Below, piece by piece: positions 30,256 through 31,945 of a DNA stretch of 31,945 nucleotides (positions are counted from its first letter, which is position 1; each line of letters opens with the position of its first letter). The DNA comes from Streptomyces alboflavus. Its GTDB lineage: Bacteria > Actinomycetota > Actinomycetes > Streptomycetales > Streptomycetaceae. The translations under genes were made by a program, and so were the position numbers. The stretch lies in the NCBI RefSeq assembly GCF_000716675.1, contig NZ_JNXT01000079.1, positions 1-31,945 on the forward strand, given 5' to 3'. The notes beneath the pieces were generated by a model. It worked only from the letters and a program-made list of their open reading frames with translations. It did no database searches and was not told the DNA's origin.

Positions 30256-31544
30256 GCGCCATGAACGCCGCGAACGCCGATGTGCTCGTCGCGGGCGCGG
30301 GCATCGGCGGGCTCACGGCGGCGCTGAGCCTGCACGCGGCGGGGATCGGCGTGCGGGTGATCGAGCCGGTGCAGGTCCTCAGGCCCGTCGGCGTCGGCAT
30401 CAACCTGCTGCCGCACGCCGTCCGCGAACTCACCGAGCTGGGCCTCGGCGAGCAACTGGCCGCGACCGGCGTGGCGACCGCCCAGATGGTCCACTACGAC
30501 CGGCACGGCAACCGTATCTGGGGCGAGCCGCGCGGCCACGCCCTCGGCTACCACTGGCCGCAGTACTCCATCCACCGCGGCGCCCTGCAGATGATCCTGC
30601 TCGACGCGGTGCGCGAACGCCTCGGCGAACGGGCCGTCGTCACCGGCACGTCGTTCGTGCGGTGCGCCGAGACCGAGGGGCAGCTCCTGCGCGTCATCCT
30701 GCGGGACATGGCGCGCGGGCGGGAGCACGCCGTGCGGGTACGGGCCCTCATCGGCGCCGACGGGCTCTACTCGACCGTCCGCGCCCGGCTGCACCCCGGG
30801 GAGGGACCGCCCCTGTGGAACGGCATCCGGATGTGGCGCGGCGTCGCCGAGTGGGACCCCGTCCTCGGCGGCCGCACCGTCGCCATCGCGGGCAGCAACG
30901 CGCACGCCAAGCTGGTCGTCTACCCCATCTCGGGCGAGGCCGAGCGGCGGGGGCGCGCGCTGCTCAACTGGGTCGCCGAGGTGCGGTTCCCCGTCGAGCA
31001 CGGGGCGATCTCCGGGGCCGCGGACTGGAACCGGACCGGGCGGCTCTCCGACGTCCTGCCGTACTTCGCCGGGTGGCGGATCGGGGACCTCGACGTGCCC
31101 GCGCTGCTCGCCGCGACCCGGCGCATCCTGGAGTACCCGATGGTCGACCGGGAGCCGCTGCCGCGGTGGGGGCGCGGGCCCGTCACCCTCCTCGGTGACG
31201 CCGCCCACCCGATGTACCCCGTCGGGTCCAACGGCGGCTCGCAGGCCGTCCTCGACGCGCGGGTGCTCGCGCGCAGCCTCGCCGTCAACGACCCCGACCG
31301 GGTGGCCGGGCTCCGGGCCTACGAGGAGGTCCGGCGGGAGGCCACGGCCGCGCTCGTCCTCGCCAACCGCCGCATGCCCGCCGACCGGCTCCTCCAAGTC
31401 GTCGCCGAGCGCGCCCCCGAGGGGTTCGACCGGGTCGAGGACGTCCTCACCCCCGAGGAGCTGGCCGAGCTCGACGCGGCGTATCGGTGGACGACGGGGA
31501 CGGATGTGGCGGAGCTGAACGGGAGGGGGTCGTGGGGGGTGTAG
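30252..31544 (+). CDS. FAD-dependent monooxygenase (PhzS/salicylate hydroxylase-like)
   Basis: The 430-aa protein is a class A flavoprotein hydroxylase. It has the N-terminal dinucleotide motif GAGIGGLTAALSL (15-27), the RPVGVGINLLPHAVRELTELGL block close to PhzS-type oxidoreductases, the IGADGLYSTVR (DG) motif, and TLLGDAAHPMYPVGSNGG with G314/D315 contacting FAD. It should hydroxylate an aromatic or heteroaromatic compound with NAD(P)H and O2. The ATG overlaps the ATPase stop (ATGA), so transporter and enzyme are made together; the imported molecule is probably its substrate or precursor. No phenazine genes are present, so a phenazine role is not implied. It is the last gene of the operon. 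Confidence 0.92.
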   Translation: MSAMNAANADVLVAGAGIGGLTAALSLHAAGIGVRVIEPVQVLRPVGVGINLLPHAVRELTELGLGEQLAATGVATAQMVHYDRHGNRIWGEPRGHALGYHWPQYSIHRGALQMILLDAVRERLGERAVVTGTSFVRCAETEGQLLRVILRDMARGREHAVRVRALIGADGLYSTVRARLHPGEGPPLWNGIRMWRGVAEWDPVLGGRTVAIAGSNAHAKLVVYPISGEAERRGRALLNWVAEVRFPVEHGAISGAADWNRTGRLSDVLPYFAGWRIGDLDVPALLAATRRILEYPMVDREPLPRWGRGPVTLLGDAAHPMYPVGSNGGSQAVLDARVLARSLAVNDPDRVAGLRAYEEVRREATAALVLANRRMPADRLLQVVAERAPEGFDRVEDVLTPEELAELDAAYRWTTGTDVAELNGRGSWGV

Positions 31545-31657
31545 GCCTTCGCGTGGCGCCCCGCTGCGCTCATCAGCGCGCTCCGCGCGCGGGCGCCGGG
31601 GCCCTGCCCCTGGACCCCGGGGGTGGGTGTCCCGTTGCCGTGGGACGGGGGCGCCCC

Positions 31658-31716
31658 GTATCGCGCTCCGCGCTCGTCCTCATGCGCCGGACGGGCTCTC
31701 CCCCACCCACCCGCCC
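31658..31716 (+). repeat. Left arm of a 59-bp perfect inverted repeat (short-form dispersed repeat)
   Basis: It starts GTATCGCGCTCCGCG and contains CGTCCTCATGCGCCGGACGG. Its exact reverse complement is 31887-31945; after one mismatch five more bases match (31718-31722). The core is the repeat also seen at 7571-7596. Confidence 0.9.
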
Positions 31717-31777
31717 CAACTTTCCCCGGGCCTGCCCCAAAGCCCGGCACCCCCAGCCTGACCGGGCGCACCCCCGA

Positions 31778-31850
31778 ATCGGCGCTCCGCGCCTCGTCCT
31801 CAAACTCCCCCAAGCTCTTAAGGAGCAGGGGGTACCCCCACGACGGGCTG
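31778..31850. repeat. Dispersed repeat, long form
   Basis: This ~73-bp copy matches the one forming the permease C-terminus (28353-28428). Its centre has CTCCCCCAAGCTC and GGAGCAGGGGG, able to pair partly as a hairpin, ending CCCCCACGACGGGCTG. It lies between the arms of the 59-bp inverted repeat. Confidence 0.85.
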
Positions 31851-31886
31851 AAATGTGCCGGGCTGTTGGCCGGCTGATGCAAGTTT

Positions 31887-31945
31887 GGGCGGGTGGGTGG
31901 GGGAGAGCCCGTCCGGCGCATGAGGACGAGCGCGGAGCGCGATAC
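31887..31945 (-). repeat. Right arm of the 59-bp inverted repeat, reaching the window edge
   Basis: It is the exact reverse complement of 31658-31716 and ends at the last base of the window, so the arms are probably longer. The arms enclose 170 bp. Confidence 0.9.

Larger units (their letters stand above)
31545..31945. other. 401-bp gene-free region built from dispersed repeats
   Basis: No frame here has a start with a ribosome site and a plausible protein. The region begins with GC-rich runs like those near 7440-7560 (GGGGCCCTGCCCC, GGACCCCGGGGG), then holds a short-form repeat, a long-form repeat and an inverted copy of the short form at the window edge. Confidence 0.7.

Noticed and set aside
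30252..31544. Phenazine biosynthesis (PhzS) assignment
   Set aside because: Similarity is only at family level and no other phenazine gene is present.

Overview
The window is very GC-rich, with strong third-position GC bias, frequent GTG starts, overlapping stop/start codons and short GC-rich inverted repeats between genes. With the gene families present (ROK regulator with a sugar ABC importer lacking its own ATPase, a PknG/GlnH/GlnX-type locus, an 857-aa PepN, the dispersed CGTCCTCA..CGCCGGACGGGCT repeat), this points to a Streptomyces chromosome or a very close relative. No tRNA, rRNA, CRISPR, phage or intact insertion sequence was seen.

Layout. (a) 1-7242, minus strand: a probable five-gene operon. 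A four-helix membrane protein (GlnX-like), a membrane-anchored glutamate-type binding protein (GlnH-like), a coiled-coil protein, a PknG-type kinase and a zinc-ribbon protein cut by the window edge. The order matches mycobacterial glnX-glnH-pknG with one extra gene, suggesting an extracellular amino-acid sensor feeding a cytosolic kinase. (b) 7626-14387, minus strand: ROK repressor, sugar-binding lipoprotein, two permeases, GH4 glycosidase and BadF/N-acetylglucosamine-kinase-type kinase, behind one promoter with a palindromic operator just downstream of its -10. (c) 14561-16459: an MscS-type channel (minus) and a divergent HNH endonuclease (plus). (d) 16631-19420: an unrecognised 78-aa repeat-containing peptide directly coupled to a 4-alpha-glucanotransferase carrying three TTA codons, then a 79-aa membrane peptide probably made from a leaderless transcript. 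(e) 19615-23328: a MarR regulator divergent from an EamA transporter across a promoter embedded in a 26-bp palindrome, then a second EamA transporter and a LysR regulator. (f) 23674-26247: aminopeptidase N (minus). (g) 26427-31544, plus strand: an SsuA/NMT1-type lipoprotein, two permeases, ATPase and a PhzS-like FAD monooxygenase, apparently an import-and-oxidise module of unknown substrate. (h) 31545-31945: gene-free, filled with dispersed repeats arranged as a large inverted repeat running out of the window.

The points most worth a second look are the 78-aa peptide/TTA-rich malQ pair, the extended GlnX-GlnH-PknG operon, the repeat family that has supplied the C-terminus of a permease, the 18-bp tandem repeats at 19543-19596, and the ABC importer/kinase/GH4 combination. 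All functions are read from sequence features and family knowledge; no searches were run.
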